A stretch of 64,000 bases of DNA from Vibrio chagasii. Lineage in GTDB: Bacteria > Pseudomonadota > Gammaproteobacteria > Enterobacterales > Vibrionaceae. Where the stretch lies: positions 682,001 to 746,000 of the forward strand of contig NZ_AP025465.1 in assembly GCF_024347355.1 (NCBI RefSeq). The letters are read 5' to 3'. The notes beneath the pieces were generated by a model. That model searched no databases and was not told where the DNA came from. It was given only the letters and a program-made list of their open reading frames with translations. Every line of letters begins with the position of its first letter. Position 1 is the stretch's first letter. Shown here one piece after another: positions 17,197 to 24,471 of the stretch. The position numbers and the translations under genes are program-made.

Positions 17197-18498
17197 ATGC
17201 AGCAATGGAAAATTCGTATTCTCTCAGGTGTTCATGCCGGAGTAGAGGTGACCTTACCCAATGACTCATTGGTTTTGGGGAGCGATGACTTTACCGCCGA
17301 TCTTGTATTAACCGATTCAGACATCAAGGGGAGTCACCTTGTATTGGTATGCAATGGCGATAGCGTTTTACTGCGTGACTGTGAAGACGTTTCGATCAAT
17401 AACGAAAGCGTTACGGTTGACGCTGATGGGGTGGAATTATCACGTAACGCTTTGCTTTCGGTTGGTCGCTTGACGTTTGCGGTAGGACACCTTGAAGACG
17501 ACTTGGTGAGCGATATCGCGAGGGAAACCACAGATAAACAACCAGTATCGGTCAGCCATAAAGCGTCATCAGGTTGGAAGAGAACGTTTTTGCTCGGCTT
17601 GATGTGTAGCTTGATCCCAAGCGTGATATTTGCCGGTGTTTGGTATAGCCAAATCCGAGCCAGCGACAACGATACCATCACGGCAGCAGAGCCTATCGTT
17701 TTAGTTCGCAATATTCTCAGCGAATTGAAACTTGATGATGTGCGGGTTGAATGGAATGCAACAGTAAGGCAGGCGGTACTGGAAGGATACGTTGAGGATA
17801 GAACCGCAAAACTGCAGCTATTGGGAAGAATTGACGCGCTTGGGCTCAACTACAAAAGTGACCTGCGAACCATGGAAGAGATTCGTCGCGGTGTACGCTT
17901 TATCTTACGTAACCTCGGTTATCATCAAGTTAAAATTGAGAATGGTGAAGAGACTGGCACGCTGCTCCTAACGGGGTACATTGATGACGCGAGCCGTTGG
18001 AGCCAAGTCGAGCAGATATTAGAACGTGATGTCCCAGGACTAGTCGCTTGGAAGGTCGAATTGCAAAGAGCGGGAGCCTATATGGATACGCTCAAAACAT
18101 TGCTTGAAAAAGCAGAGTTACTAAAGAAAGTTCAGCTAGCGACAAGTGACGATCGTATCGAAGTACGGGGTGAGTTGGACGATATCGAGACCACTCGATT
18201 CTATGGGGTTACGAGGGATTTTCGTGAGCAGTATGGCGAGAAACCTTACTTGGTTTTGAAGTCCATTCCGAAAGTAAGCAAGGGCACTAACATCGATTTT
18301 CCGTTTCGAAGCGTGAATTTCGGTCAAGTCCCTTATGTGATCCTTACGGACAATGTTCGTTATATGGTAGGGGCTCGAACCCCTCAAGGATATCGCATTT
18401 CTAGCGTCACCCCAGCAGGAATTGAGCTGGTGAAAGGCGGGCGAGTGATCACGATCAATCTAGGGTATGAAGGTGGAAATACCAATGACAAATCTTGA
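17197..18498 (+). CDS. vscD: VscD, outer inner-membrane ring protein (SctD)
   Basis: The 433-residue protein has a cytoplasmic FHA-like domain at residues 1-100 (IRILSGVHAGVEVTLPND, then SDIKGSHLVLV), one membrane segment near residue 135 (FLLGLMCSLIPSVIFAGVWY), and a periplasmic part of ring-building BON-type modules. SctD forms the outer of the two inner-membrane rings. AGGAGA precedes the ATG by about 10 bases and overlaps the end of vscC. The next gene, vscE, starts inside its 3' end. Confidence 0.88.
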   Translation: MQQWKIRILSGVHAGVEVTLPNDSLVLGSDDFTADLVLTDSDIKGSHLVLVCNGDSVLLRDCEDVSINNESVTVDADGVELSRNALLSVGRLTFAVGHLEDDLVSDIARETTDKQPVSVSHKASSGWKRTFLLGLMCSLIPSVIFAGVWYSQIRASDNDTITAAEPIVLVRNILSELKLDDVRVEWNATVRQAVLEGYVEDRTAKLQLLGRIDALGLNYKSDLRTMEEIRRGVRFILRNLGYHQVKIENGEETGTLLLTGYIDDASRWSQVEQILERDVPGLVAWKVELQRAGAYMDTLKTLLEKAELLKKVQLATSDDRIEVRGELDDIETTRFYGVTRDFREQYGEKPYLVLKSIPKVSKGTNIDFPFRSVNFGQVPYVILTDNVRYMVGARTPQGYRISSVTPAGIELVKGGRVITINLGYEGGNTNDKS

Positions 18499-18691
18499 AC
18501 AACTACTACAAAGCGACTCGGGGCAGGAACAGAAAGAGGCCATTATTCTCAAGTTCAAGCAAGCGCAATCTGCGGTTAAGCGCCAGCTTGATTTAGGCTG
18601 TACACCCCATGAATATCAGTTGCTACTCAAACAGCATGAAGCCTATCAAGCGGCCTTAGCTGTGATTGAAACTGTCGAATGCAATAAATAA
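18485..18691 (+). CDS. vscE: VscE, needle co-chaperone
   Basis: A 68-residue helical protein overlapping the vscD end. YscE and YscG form the complex that holds the needle subunit YscF unpolymerised in the cytoplasm. Length and gene order (D-E-F-G) support the call. An in-frame ATG six codons upstream exists; the chosen one has GGTGGA before it and gives the usual size. Confidence 0.75.
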   Translation: MTNLEQLLQSDSGQEQKEAIILKFKQAQSAVKRQLDLGCTPHEYQLLLKQHEAYQAALAVIETVECNK

Positions 18692-18707
18692 ACAAGAGGC
18701 AATACCT

Positions 18708-18956
18708 ATGTCATTTTATGATCCGAGTAATAGTGTTTATCTCGATGATGTTAAAGCGAAACTAGAAGAACAAGCAAAGGCGGCGAATGAGGCCGTGAAC
18801 GTAGCGATCAAAAACTTAGAATCCAACGCTGATGACCCATCAAAGCTGGCTGAATTGCAGCATACTATCAACAAATGGTCAGTGATTTATAACATCAATG
18901 CGACCACAACTCGCGCAATTAAGGATGTGATGCAGTCGATTCTACAGAAGGTGTAG
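18708..18956 (+). CDS. vscF: VscF, needle subunit (SctF)
   Basis: An 82-residue protein, MSFYDPSNSVYLDDV..., with a central turn followed by a C-terminal amphipathic helix ending NATTTRAIKDVMQSILQKV, the typical end of needle subunits. It polymerises into the extracellular needle. AAGAGG lies about 10 bases before the ATG. An upstream in-frame extension into vscE is unlikely. Confidence 0.9.
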   Translation: MSFYDPSNSVYLDDVKAKLEEQAKAANEAVNVAIKNLESNADDPSKLAELQHTINKWSVIYNINATTTRAIKDVMQSILQKV

Positions 18957-18959
18957 GTT

Positions 18960-19316
18960 ATGGAAAAAGACATGCGTTTGCTGCTGGCCGAAACGGCTTT
19001 GATGGCAACCGGTATACATCGCCACGAAGAGGCAGAGACGATTGCATCTTGCCTCGAATCCCAAAGGGGTACCGAGGAGGTCGTTGCAATGATTCGCTCT
19101 ATGAGTTTGATGAACCGCGGTCGCTACGAAGAGGCTCATCGCTTGCTTGAACCAGTTTGCGAAGACTCTACTGATTTAGTCTGCTTAGCGGCTCTCGCTG
19201 CTGGTAAAGCAGGGTTAGCGAGCAAAGCTGAATCTTGGCTGGCGATTGCTTCAAAAGGCAGTGAGGAAAGCCAAGCGTTTACTGCGAGCTTCTCTCAGGA
19301 TATCAGGAACCTTTAA
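18960..19316 (+). CDS. vscG: VscG, TPR-type needle chaperone
   Basis: A 118-residue all-helical protein with TPR-like repeats (SLMNRGRYEEAHRLLEPVCED, then AALAAGKAGLASKAESWLAIA). It starts 3 bases after vscF and its stop overlaps the vscH start. YscG binds the hydrophobic C-terminal helix of YscF together with YscE. Confidence 0.82.
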   Translation: MEKDMRLLLAETALMATGIHRHEEAETIASCLESQRGTEEVVAMIRSMSLMNRGRYEEAHRLLEPVCEDSTDLVCLAALAAGKAGLASKAESWLAIASKGSEESQAFTASFSQDIRNL

Positions 19317-19963
19317 TGAAGGTTGAAAACAACTCGCTCAACTATGTGCTAAGTCAGGTTCAGCAGCCAGCCAGAGTTGCTCCGCTCGAGGCACACAAGA
19401 TGAGCCGTTTGATGAGTGAAAGTGCATCTGACAGCAGTTCATCAAACAAGAGTGCATCGCCAGTGCAAAAAACTACAGACATAGTCTCTCAATCTGAGGC
19501 CAAAGTGACGGCAATTAAAGAGTGGTATGAGGTGCTCAAGAGTTCCGGAAACTTCAGCTTAACGGCACTTAACCGCTCACTTGACGGAGTGCTTACTTCT
19601 TCAAGCGATCAGAAAGAAGCGTTGTGGTATGCACTTAACCAGGAAAGAAGCGCAAAAGGCACCGATAAAGCGTCACCAGAATTACTGGCTTCACTCGAAC
19701 AAGAATTATTGGGCAGTTTTTCTGGACGTTTACTAGCAGATCCTCCAAAAGACCGTGAGGAGCTAAAAGTGTTGCTGTCTGAGCATTTCTCTCTGAGTGC
19801 GCAAAAGGAACAAGCACTTTGGCATAGCTGGGCCGAGTTGAAAGAGACTTCTGATCAACAGTCATTGTTAGACCTAGTACGGGAAGAGTTGAGTTTTGTT
19901 ATACAAATCAACTCGATGGTCAAAAACATGCTGACTTACAGCCACAAACTAGATCTTTCATAG
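19316..19963 (+). CDS. vscH: VscH, YscH/YopR-like secreted protein
   Basis: A 215-residue polar protein with a Ser-rich N-terminal region (SESASDSSSSNKSASP) suited to T3SS export and a helical C-terminal domain. Its position between vscG and vscI matches yscH, whose product YopR is secreted early and influences needle assembly. ATG overlaps the vscG stop (TTTAATGAAGG). Confidence 0.72.
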   Translation: MKVENNSLNYVLSQVQQPARVAPLEAHKMSRLMSESASDSSSSNKSASPVQKTTDIVSQSEAKVTAIKEWYEVLKSSGNFSLTALNRSLDGVLTSSSDQKEALWYALNQERSAKGTDKASPELLASLEQELLGSFSGRLLADPPKDREELKVLLSEHFSLSAQKEQALWHSWAELKETSDQQSLLDLVREELSFVIQINSMVKNMLTYSHKLDLS

Positions 19964-19971
19964 GAACGCAG

Positions 19972-20316
19972 ATGATTAATACGCAGTACACCGAAGTCAT
20001 ACAGACGAATCTAGAGCAAGTGCAGGATGCACAAGCTCAGGATGGGCTTAGTGAACGTTTCGAGCAAGCGATGTCGGTCCCGGAAGGAAACAATGGCTTG
20101 GAAGGTGGTTTGTTAGAAAACATTAGCGAACTGAAAAATACCATCGATAACGCAAAAAGCAGTTTAGCTGACAGCATGAAAATGGTGGGCGACGATCCTG
20201 CTCAGCTTTTGCAAATGCAATGGGCGTTGACTCGAATTACCTTTCAAGAGGAGCTGATCGCCAAGACGGTAGGTAAAACGACGCAAAATGTAGAAACACT
20301 GTTGAAGGCACAGTAG
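19972..20316 (+). CDS. vscI: VscI, inner rod protein (SctI)
   Basis: A 114-residue protein with the SctI pattern: a variable N-terminus and a conserved C-terminal helix ([33 protein letters not shown]). It forms the inner rod or adaptor linking the needle to the export gate. AGGAACG precedes the ATG. Confidence 0.85.
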   Translation: MINTQYTEVIQTNLEQVQDAQAQDGLSERFEQAMSVPEGNNGLEGGLLENISELKNTIDNAKSSLADSMKMVGDDPAQLLQMQWALTRITFQEELIAKTVGKTTQNVETLLKAQ

Positions 20317-20318
20317 CG

Positions 20319-21134
20319 ATGATGAAAGTAAAAGCCATGATGAAAGCAATAGTCATGACAAAGGTAGTAGTTGCAATGAGGTCAGTCACCACAAGAAAAA
20401 AAATGCGTGCAGTAAGCATGTTACTGGTTCTATTTTTGGTGGGGTGTCAGACCGAACTTTACACCGGCGTGAGCCAGAAAGAAGGCAACGAAATGTTGTC
20501 AATCTTACTTTCTGAAGGCGTCGTCGCCACCAAAGAACCAGATAAAGACAACACCGTCAAGTTGATGGTGGATAAGGCACAAATAGCGTTCGCGGTTGAC
20601 GCGCTTAAGCGCAAAGGTTATCCAAGAGAGCAGTTCTCGACACTGAAAGAAGTCTTCCCCAAAGACGATCTGATTTCTTCTCCGCTTGCCGAGCGAGCCA
20701 GACTTATTTACGCGAAATCGCAAGAGTTGTCGTCCACATTGTCACAAATTGACGGCGTGCTAGTCGCTCGCGTCCACGTTGTACTTGAAGACCAAAACCT
20801 TCGTCCTGGTGAGCGCCCAACGCCGGCATCGGCATCTGTTTTTATCAAGCATGCCGCCGATGTCGCGTTGGATTCTTATATCCCACAAATAAAACTATTA
20901 GTGAATAACAGCATTGAAGGGCTGAACTACGACCGTATTAGTGTGGTTATGGTGCCATCTTCGGAAGTACGCGTGATATCTCAAGATAATCAATTCGAAA
21001 GCATTCTGTCGATTCAAGTGACCAAAGACACGGCAAGCCATCTGATTTCTATCCTTGTTTTCTTGGTACTGCTGATCATTGGCTCTAACGCAGCAACGTT
21101 TGCTTGGTGCCGCAGGAACGTGAAACGTGGTTAA
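20319..21134 (+). CDS. vscJ: VscJ, inner-membrane ring lipoprotein (SctJ)
   Basis: The conserved part has lipobox LFLVGC, then [71 protein letters not shown] and a C-terminal membrane segment, as in YscJ. It forms the inner ring of the basal body. The start is unusual: AAGG lies 10 bases before the first ATG, which adds a 28-residue Met/Lys/Val-rich stretch before the normal-looking start at 20403 (243 residues, the YscJ length). That extra stretch is encoded by imperfect 18-bp repeats. The true start may be any of several in-frame ATGs. Confidence 0.85.
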   Translation: MMKVKAMMKAIVMTKVVVAMRSVTTRKKMRAVSMLLVLFLVGCQTELYTGVSQKEGNEMLSILLSEGVVATKEPDKDNTVKLMVDKAQIAFAVDALKRKGYPREQFSTLKEVFPKDDLISSPLAERARLIYAKSQELSSTLSQIDGVLVARVHVVLEDQNLRPGERPTPASASVFIKHAADVALDSYIPQIKLLVNNSIEGLNYDRISVVMVPSSEVRVISQDNQFESILSIQVTKDTASHLISILVFLVLLIIGSNAATFAWCRRNVKRG

Positions 21135-21792
21135 TTCCGAAACGCCAGTTTCCCAAATTCAGCATCAGTTTAACTATTGCCCTTGCAGCTACATTGACGA
21201 AAGTTGGATAACGGAAAAACAGTCTTGGTTGTTAAAACTCCAAGGCTGGAGAAACCAAGCGGCCATCAATCAGTGGTGTATTGAAGACTGGGAGTTATCG
21301 CCAATTACAGATCATGCTTTTAATCATCCATACAACAGTTTGGCTTTGCTGCCTGTTGAGGCAACAGATCGACTGCTGTTGATGATTGGCGGAATCATGC
21401 ATTGCCAAGCGATGCGCCAAGTGGTACTAAAGCAACCTAAACAATGTCTTAATCAGGTTTTTGGGGTGGATGAAACGCGTTTTTTGATCCAACAAGGGCC
21501 GATGATGATTTCCAACTGGCCCAGCGGTTGGCAAAAGCCACTGCCAACCAGCCTCGATGAAAAAAGCTTTGAAAAGACAGCCCGAGAGCTAGGGTATTTA
21601 TGGATCAAGTTCTTATTGGCAAAGTCACCATCAGAGTTAGTGCAACGATGGCAGTTCAAGCTCGAACGTCAACTGACGTTGGCGGATCATAGTGCAGATT
21701 GGTTGGATGACACGCATCGCGATCTCGCATATCGACTTATCAAGAAAATCGCAAAACAGGTAATTCCTCAATGGTTTCATTTGTTGAAATAA
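21127..21792 (+). CDS. vscK: VscK, sorting platform protein (SctK)
   Basis: A 221-residue soluble protein at the yscK position between J and L, with a Trp-rich N-terminal half ([24 protein letters not shown]). SctK proteins link the cytoplasmic sorting platform to the inner-membrane ring. The start is GTG and overlaps the vscJ stop. The 3' end overlaps vscL. Confidence 0.78.
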   Translation: MVNSETPVSQIQHQFNYCPCSYIDESWITEKQSWLLKLQGWRNQAAINQWCIEDWELSPITDHAFNHPYNSLALLPVEATDRLLLMIGGIMHCQAMRQVVLKQPKQCLNQVFGVDETRFLIQQGPMMISNWPSGWQKPLPTSLDEKSFEKTARELGYLWIKFLLAKSPSELVQRWQFKLERQLTLADHSADWLDDTHRDLAYRLIKKIAKQVIPQWFHLLK

Positions 21793-22406
21793 AAACCGAC
21801 AACTTGCAATTGGCACCGGGCTTAAAAGTGCTTAAAGCAAAGGACTATGTGAGTTACTTAGATTCACAGCATCTGGTTGAGGCGGCGCACTCAAAAGCAG
21901 AAAGCATCATTGCCAAAGCGGATGAAGCCTATGAGTTAGAGAGGCAGCGAGGTTATCAGGATGGCATCGATCAAGCGAAGATCGAGAACGCTGAAACCAT
22001 GCTGGCCACACTTGCTCGATGCAACGAATACTATTTGCAGGTCGAGCATAAAATGACAGGCGTTGTGCTCGATGCCGTTAGAAAGATCATCAACAGCTTC
22101 GATGATGTGGATACTACGGCAAGTGTCGTGAGAGAGGCGCTCCAGCTTGTCAGTAACCAAAAGCAAGTGATCCTGCATGTACACCCAGATCAGGTTACTG
22201 AAGCTCGGGAGAAAGTGTCTTCCATACTCAGTGATTTCCCAGAGGTGGGGTACGTTGAAGTCATTGCCGATGCGCGTTTAAAAAACGGCGGCTGCATATT
22301 GGAGACAGAGGTCGGTATTATTGACGCGAGTATCGACGGTCAACTGCAAGCGCTTAAGCAAGCTATTACTAAGCAATTGAGTGAACGTCAACAGATACAG
22401 CCTTAA
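21771..22406 (+). CDS. vscL: VscL, ATPase stator (SctL)
   Basis: A 211-residue FliH/SctL-type protein: an N-terminal coiled region (EAAHSKAESIIAKADEAYELERQRGYQDG) followed by the compact domain KQVILHVHPDQVTEA...VGYVEVIADARLKNGGCILETEVGIIDASIDGQL. The last motif is typical of the FliH/SctL family. It binds and restrains VscN and links it to the VscQ pods. It is the last gene of the operon; its terminator has been split by the first IS copy. Confidence 0.88.
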   Translation: MVSFVEIKTDNLQLAPGLKVLKAKDYVSYLDSQHLVEAAHSKAESIIAKADEAYELERQRGYQDGIDQAKIENAETMLATLARCNEYYLQVEHKMTGVVLDAVRKIINSFDDVDTTASVVREALQLVSNQKQVILHVHPDQVTEAREKVSSILSDFPEVGYVEVIADARLKNGGCILETEVGIIDASIDGQLQALKQAITKQLSERQQIQP

Positions 22407-22427
22407 CGCGTTTATTTTTGCTCACCG

Positions 22428-22444
22428 AAAGTCCAGCCATGCTG
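22428..22444 (+). terminator. Left half of the vscL terminator, split by IS copy 1
   Basis: Joining the flanks of the IS restores a hairpin with arms AGTCCAGC and GCTGGGCT, loop CAT, followed by TTTTTT. The left half remains here; the right half (with the T-run) is at 23875-23896. The IS entered in the loop/core of this hairpin. Confidence 0.7.
22434..22444. repeat. 11-bp target site duplication of IS copy 1
   Basis: CAGCCATGCTG occurs directly left of the IS and again directly right of it at 23875-23885. The repeat is itself palindromic (CAGC-CAT-GCTG). An 11-bp duplication is normal for the IS4 subgroup. Confidence 0.9.
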
Positions 22445-22493
22445 CAATGTAGATCAGATAAGGATCGGTTGACCGATCCTTCTTCTGAGAGAT

Positions 22494-22527
22494 AATCGGA
22501 AGCCTGTTTCTAGGCTTCCGATTTTTT
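22494..22527 (+). terminator. IS-borne terminator hairpin abutting the transposase start
   Basis: The perfect 11-bp stem AATCGGAAGCC / GGCTTCCGATT with an 8-base loop is followed by a T-run that ends exactly at the transposase ATG. It should stop transcription entering from outside the IS and leaves no room for a Shine-Dalgarno outside the stem. Confidence 0.8.
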
Positions 22528-23865
22528 ATGTCTATCCAAAACTATTTTGTCGATTTCCTCGAAGAAAATCCTGTTGATGTAGCTCAACTCACCACTTTCT
22601 CTGAACATATCCCAGATGAATGGGTTGTTAAGGCAGCTAGTCTTTCTGATAAAGCGACTATTCGCCGACGTCGACTACCAAGTGACATGGTCTTGTGGTT
22701 AATTGTCGGCATGGCCTTCTTCCGTAATGAACCAATTGCCGAAGTCGCACGAAGAATGAATGTCTGTGCGGATGGCTTGGCTGATGAAGAGTTATTAGCA
22801 AAAAGTGCTTTAACCCAGGCAAGACAACGTTTAGGCAGTGCTGCACCAGAGTGGTTGTTTAAACAATGTGGGCGAACGTGGGGTCTTGAACGATACCGTG
22901 ATGATACGTGGCAAGGATTACAAGTTTTTGCTGTAGACGGTGCTCTTTTTCGCACCGCGGATACGCCCGAACTTAGAGAGCACTTTGGCTCGGGTAATAC
23001 CTCGAGTAGCAGGCAGACACCACATCCAATGCTAAGAGTTGTGACTATGATGAATGTCCGTTCTCATGTCATCGTTGACGCTGCCATAAGCCCTTATCGG
23101 CGTGGTGAAATCCCACTTGCTATGCCCTTCATCGACTCTTTACCAGATAACTCTGTGACGTTACTAGATAAAGGTTTTTACGGTGCAGACTTACTTCTCT
23201 CTCTTCAAAATAGCGGTATTAATAGACATTGGTTGATACCAGCAAGGAAAGGGTTGAAATACACACTTTTAGATGAAGAAGAAAGCAATGATATGCTCAT
23301 CGAAATGAACGTCTCACCGCAAGCTCTCAAAAAGAACCCTAGTTTACCTGAAAAATGGCAAGTCAGAGCGGTGACCTATGAAGTACAAGGTAAGCAGAAA
23401 ACTGTTTTTACATCCCTTCCAAGAGCAGACTACGACGCGAAAGCGGTAGCCGAACTTTATCATGAACGTTGGGAAATCGAATTAGGTTATCGTGATATCA
23501 AAAGCTCAATGCAACACAATGCCTTAGTATTACGCAGTAAAACAGTAAACCTTGTTTATCAAGAACTCTGGGGGCTGTTGCTTGGTTATAATTTGGTAAG
23601 ACGTGAAGCAAGTCAGGCAGCAGTTGAACATGGAAGAATGCCGAATGAAATTAGCTTTAAATACGCTTGTCAGTTTATAGCGAGCCAACTGAAGGTGATG
23701 AGTAAAGCGATATCGCCAGGCAATACACCTAAGCGTTTAAAGAGTCTAAGGGGAGACTTATCAGTCCTCTTTATAGACAAACGCCCTAAGCCTAATCGGC
23801 CTAGGGCGGTAAAAATATCAAAGACTCGCTACCCAATTAATCGCAAAGCAGCTCCGCTTAAGTGA
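22528..23865 (+). CDS. IS4-family transposase, copy 1
   Basis: A 445-residue DDE transposase. The N-terminal domain is of the IS4 type (DFLEENPVDVAQL...RRRRLPSDMVLWLIVGMAFF). Catalytic D1 lies in VFAVDGALFRTAD, D2 in LLDKGFYGADLL, and the IS4 signature Y-(2)-R-(3)-E-(6)-K is YHERWEIELGYRDIK, supplying the catalytic E. The frame is intact. The ATG follows directly on a terminator T-run with no recognisable ribosome site, so translation is expected to be weak or regulated. Confidence 0.93.
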   Translation: MSIQNYFVDFLEENPVDVAQLTTFSEHIPDEWVVKAASLSDKATIRRRRLPSDMVLWLIVGMAFFRNEPIAEVARRMNVCADGLADEELLAKSALTQARQRLGSAAPEWLFKQCGRTWGLERYRDDTWQGLQVFAVDGALFRTADTPELREHFGSGNTSSSRQTPHPMLRVVTMMNVRSHVIVDAAISPYRRGEIPLAMPFIDSLPDNSVTLLDKGFYGADLLLSLQNSGINRHWLIPARKGLKYTLLDEEESNDMLIEMNVSPQALKKNPSLPEKWQVRAVTYEVQGKQKTVFTSLPRADYDAKAVAELYHERWEIELGYRDIKSSMQHNALVLRSKTVNLVYQELWGLLLGYNLVRREASQAAVEHGRMPNEISFKYACQFIASQLKVMSKAISPGNTPKRLKSLRGDLSVLFIDKRPKPNRPRAVKISKTRYPINRKAAPLK

Positions 23866-23989
23866 ACTACATTGCAGCCATGCTGGGCTTTTTTATTTCC
23901 AGTGGTTGGCTATTTCCAGACTTAGCATCAATTTTCTATCACATAAATGCAGATGACAGTTGTGAGCGCTAACCGATAAAAGGTGTCCT

Positions 23990-24040
23990 AAAAACTTCTG
24001 GCCAAAAGTGATATATGGCGAATACCCTTGCGCTTATCGT
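23990..24040 (+). promoter_or_regulatory. ExsA-type promoter of the 967-residue effector operon
   Basis: Box AAAAACTTCTGGC (23990-24002) is followed after five bases by GTGATA (24008-24013), exactly 21 bases, and TATCGT (24035-24040). It lies between IS copy 1 and the chaperone gene. Confidence 0.7.
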
Positions 24041-24072
24041 TTTGACTACTCAATACGAAAAGGGTCCTCGCA

Positions 24073-24468
24073 ATGAACAAAGAAGAAATCATAAACAACT
24101 GGCTGTCTGATTTATCTGGCGGGCAATGGCAGCTTTTGAATGGTCAATGCAACTTGGTTGGCGAAGATGGCATGCATTACGCCACGATTTTCAATTATGA
24201 AAACCGCATGGTGGTCATGTTCCCCTTGTCACCAGCCAAACAGCCAGAGGGAGGAATATCACCCTCCAAACTGCTGGCGCTGAATTCTCACCCTGATGTT
24301 GTCGGCATTGCGTCGTTCTCGTTAGCCGCAGACAACACCACTGTTGTACTTAATTTTGCATTGCTGGATGAGTCAGTGGTGAATAGCGACCTCAATATCT
24401 TTTGGCAAAATGCACTCAGTTTACGCAGTGCTTTGTTTGATGCGATCACTGAATCCACTGCGGGGTGA
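24073..24468 (+). CDS. Class I T3SS chaperone for the adjacent effector
   Basis: A small acidic protein (131 residues) with a CesT/Tir-like chaperone outline: an N-terminal helix (IINNWLSDLSGGQWQLL), antiparallel strands (MHYATIFNYENRMVVMFPL), and a C-terminal helix. It starts 33 bases after the ExsA-type promoter and is followed after 3 bases by the effector gene, so a dedicated chaperone-effector pair is the natural reading. It has no close resemblance I can name to the VopQ chaperone VecA. Confidence 0.72.
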   Translation: MNKEEIINNWLSDLSGGQWQLLNGQCNLVGEDGMHYATIFNYENRMVVMFPLSPAKQPEGGISPSKLLALNSHPDVVGIASFSLAADNTTVVLNFALLDESVVNSDLNIFWQNALSLRSALFDAITESTAG

Positions 24469-24471
24469 TCG

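Larger units (their letters stand above)
22445..23874 (+). mobile_element. IS4-family insertion sequence, copy 1 (1430 bp)
   Basis: The ends are CAATGTAG on the left and CTACATTG on the right. The element carries one transposase gene, a perfect 10-bp inverted repeat (AAGGATCGGT / ACCGATCCTT) at 22460-22481, and an internal terminator hairpin just before the transposase. It has the same length and boundaries as copy 2 at 49733, and the two transposases are identical, so it is a recently active element. Confidence 0.93.
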
